The notes under the pieces are model-generated. The model was given only the letters and a program-made list of their open reading frames with translations, was not told where the DNA came from and did no database searches. A DNA stretch of 64,000 nucleotides from Phycisphaeraceae bacterium (GTDB taxonomy: Bacteria; Planctomycetota; Phycisphaerae; Phycisphaerales; UBA1924): contig JAHBWV010000001.1 of NCBI GenBank assembly GCA_019636845.1, positions 992,001 through 1,056,000 of the forward strand, written 5' to 3'. The number at the start of each line of letters is the position of its first letter. Position 1 is the first letter of the stretch. A program made the translations under genes and the position numbers. Below, one piece after another: positions 62,164 through 64,000 of this stretch.

Positions 62164-63915
62164 TCAGAAGCGGGGCTTCGAGCCGTCACCATCGTCCATG
62201 GGATCGCCCATGTCGCCTTGCATCTGCTTCTGGATGTCTGCCACAGTGGTGATCACGTCCATGGGAACGAACAGCCGCCCAGAGGCCGCTCCGCCGCTTG
62301 TGGACATCGACATTCCGACCGGGGGCAGATTGTCCTTGACCGCGAACTCCATGGGCATGCCCATCATCGCGGCGAAACCCGCCGCAGTCTTGATGATCTC
62401 GCCGACACCGAGGTACATCTCGGCCGAGCGATCGGATGGAAGCTGAGTAGCCGTTGCGGCGAGCGTCTTGTCGGCACCGAGTCCGTTGCCATCGCTAGCG
62501 ACCTGAAGAGACTTCTCAAGCAGCATCGAGTTTTTGGAGAGTGTTTGCACGACGCCGTTCTTGCTCGGCGCGAGGTAGCCCGAGGGGCCGGCTGTCGGTC
62601 CCCAGATCATGAACATCGCCTGCATCCCCTGCTGGGCCATCATGGCATTGGGGTCGTTGGGATCGACGGACATACGCACGGCCCAGGAATCGACAGGGGT
62701 GCCGCCGATCGTGGTGTCGGCCTGCTTGTAGGTTGTGGCGAGTTTCATCCCATTCGCGCTGGTGTTGTTCATCTTGGCCATGACGTCCTTCGTCGTGGCG
62801 AGAAGGCCCGGGGCGTCGTTCGTCTGGTGGAAAACGACGGAGTTCGCGAACAGGCCACCGCCCATCAGCGCGGGTGATGTTCCGAGGACGAAGGACATCG
62901 CGTTCAGCTTGTCCATCATCTCCGCGCCCGGCAGGAAGGACGACCCCTGCGCCTGCATGGCGTTCATCGCGGTGAGCATGTTCTTCATCGCGGGGCTTGA
63001 GATGTCAGCGCTCATCGCGAAGAGGTAGGGCACGTTGGGCAATCTCGTGAGCGGCTTCATTGAGTCGCCCTTGACCTGCAGCGCCTTGAACGCATCGGTG
63101 CCCTCCTTGAACTGTGCGCCGAAGTCCATGGCAACTCCTGCAGCGGAGAGAGTCGTGCCCATGATCGCGAGATCGCCCTGAGACGTCAGGATGTTGGCGA
63201 TGGTCTCGATCATGGCGGAGGTCTGCTTCATCTGGTCGCCTTGCGGCCCGGCCATCATGGCCACCATCTCCATCTGCTGCTTCATCTGCGCCATGCCCTG
63301 ATCGATCATGGGCTTGAGCTTGGCGAGGTCTGCGAATACCAGAAGGTCGGCGGTCTCTGCGAGGGCAGAACCATTTGAGCCGAGGCGCTTCGAGTGGGCG
63401 GCTCCCTTTCCGGGCTTGCCGTCGAATGATGCCAGAAGCTCGGCGGTTGGGGCCATCGCGACAAAGCCGCCACCGATGTCACGCAGATAAGCGGGGTTTC
63501 CGTCAAAGTCTGCGGTGTAGGTGTCGCCGCTCGCACTGGCACCGATGCCCGTGAAGAACTGCTTGGCATCTTTGACGGGAATGACGGCCACCATCGGGGG
63601 CTGATCCGCGTCAAAGTCGAGCTCGCTGCCGACGAAAGCCGCGGCGACAGAACCCTCGGCGTTCATGCCGGGTATGGCGAGGATCATGCCGATGGGCCCG
63701 CTCGCGAGGGCTTCCTTCAGCGGTGGGAGCTTGTTTCCCATTTGGTCCAGATCGGCCTTGAGCTCGCTGACACTACGGATTGAGATCACGGCGAGGGCGT
63801 CTGTCGGGAGACGATCGATCGCACCGGGCAGTCCGGCGAGTGCCGGGAGCGCGACTGTCAGCGGAACTGCGAAGGCCACAAGCGAGCGAGCCAGACGTGA
63901 CGTGTTGAAAGCCAT
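62164..63915 (-). CDS. Secreted hypothetical protein (583 aa)
   Basis: A signal peptide at about 1-27 ends 'PALAG'. The mature protein opens with 'LPTDALAVISIRSVSELKAD', a start shared with uncharacterised planctomycete secreted proteins of the DUF3352-like kind, in which a strand-helix unit is repeated. It contains a Met/Gln-rich helix near 215-235 ('MAQMKQQMEMVAMMAG') and ends in an acidic tail. No enzyme motif is visible. It is likely periplasmic. The start at 63915 is well supported by the signal peptide; the gene's upstream region extends to the end of the window. Confidence 0.7.
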   Translation of the reverse strand: MAFNTSRLARSLVAFAVPLTVALPALAGLPGAIDRLPTDALAVISIRSVSELKADLDQMGNKLPPLKEALASGPIGMILAIPGMNAEGSVAAAFVGSELDFDADQPPMVAVIPVKDAKQFFTGIGASASGDTYTADFDGNPAYLRDIGGGFVAMAPTAELLASFDGKPGKGAAHSKRLGSNGSALAETADLLVFADLAKLKPMIDQGMAQMKQQMEMVAMMAGPQGDQMKQTSAMIETIANILTSQGDLAIMGTTLSAAGVAMDFGAQFKEGTDAFKALQVKGDSMKPLTRLPNVPYLFAMSADISSPAMKNMLTAMNAMQAQGSSFLPGAEMMDKLNAMSFVLGTSPALMGGGLFANSVVFHQTNDAPGLLATTKDVMAKMNNTSANGMKLATTYKQADTTIGGTPVDSWAVRMSVDPNDPNAMMAQQGMQAMFMIWGPTAGPSGYLAPSKNGVVQTLSKNSMLLEKSLQVASDGNGLGADKTLAATATQLPSDRSAEMYLGVGEIIKTAAGFAAMMGMPMEFAVKDNLPPVGMSMSTSGGAASGRLFVPMDVITTVADIQKQMQGDMGDPMDDGDGSKPRF

Positions 63916-64000
63916 GAACGTTGCCTCTTGGGTTGGGGGGCGTCACCCTCCGGTGGTGGCGACCCTGTCAATGAGTGTGTTCGGAGTGTCCGATTCCCGA

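Overview
The window looks like chromosomal DNA of a GC-rich planctomycete, most likely of the Phycisphaerae type. The basis is gene content: a DUF1501 + PSD1 (DUF1549/DUF1553) pair, planctomycete-type cytochrome c domains, two secreted proteins ending in calcium-binding dockerin-like repeats, an H-X9-DG prepilin-like protein, and many large surface-glycan glycosyltransferases. This is inference from protein families; there is no rRNA gene to confirm it.

Layout. 1-4852: a small integrated element beside the initiator tRNA gene (4853-4926), with two small unknown genes, a rolling-circle HUH Rep, an excisionase-like HTH protein, a low-GC coiled-coil membrane protein (probable cargo) and a tyrosine recombinase. 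5087-12176: exported proteins of the planctomycete DUF1501/PSD1/cytochrome type, including an unusual DUF2231-cytochrome-LRR-histidine phosphatase fusion. 12207-23219: a glycan cluster of glycosyltransferases, methyltransferases and a sulfotransferase. Four of its proteins share one Rossmann-like module with a GAGRHT-type signature. 23245-27940: tRNA-Leu, a secreted nuclease/phosphatase-fold dockerin protein, trigger factor and two small zinc-ribbon membrane proteins. 28006-33100: a three-gene glycosyltransferase operon in which two paralogous GT4 enzymes flank a GT2. 33117-38222: a dockerin protein with a Fur-box-like palindrome in its promoter, a prepilin-like protein, TyrS and unknowns. 38377-47386: FolE2, then a tight run of PBP2, RodA, RsmG and a DinG/XPD-like helicase, followed by phosphomanno/glucomutase. 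47453-64000: a membrane P-loop NTPase, PrpB-like lyase, M28 peptidase, MetK, a second sulfotransferase, PurM, a lipoprotein-like protein, a giant AsmA-like protein, RadA and a secreted protein.

How parts fit together. The two glycan clusters, the sugar phosphomutase and the sulfotransferases point to a decorated (methylated, possibly sulfated) extracellular polysaccharide or glycoconjugate. PBP2 and RodA form the usual elongation pair. The DUF1501/PSD1/beta-propeller/DUF2231 proteins are all exported and probably act together at the cell surface or periplasm, but their substrate is unknown. The best candidates for something new are the recurring GAGRHT module, the histidine-phosphatase fusion and the cargo gene of the small element.

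All functions are read from sequence motifs by eye; no searches were run.
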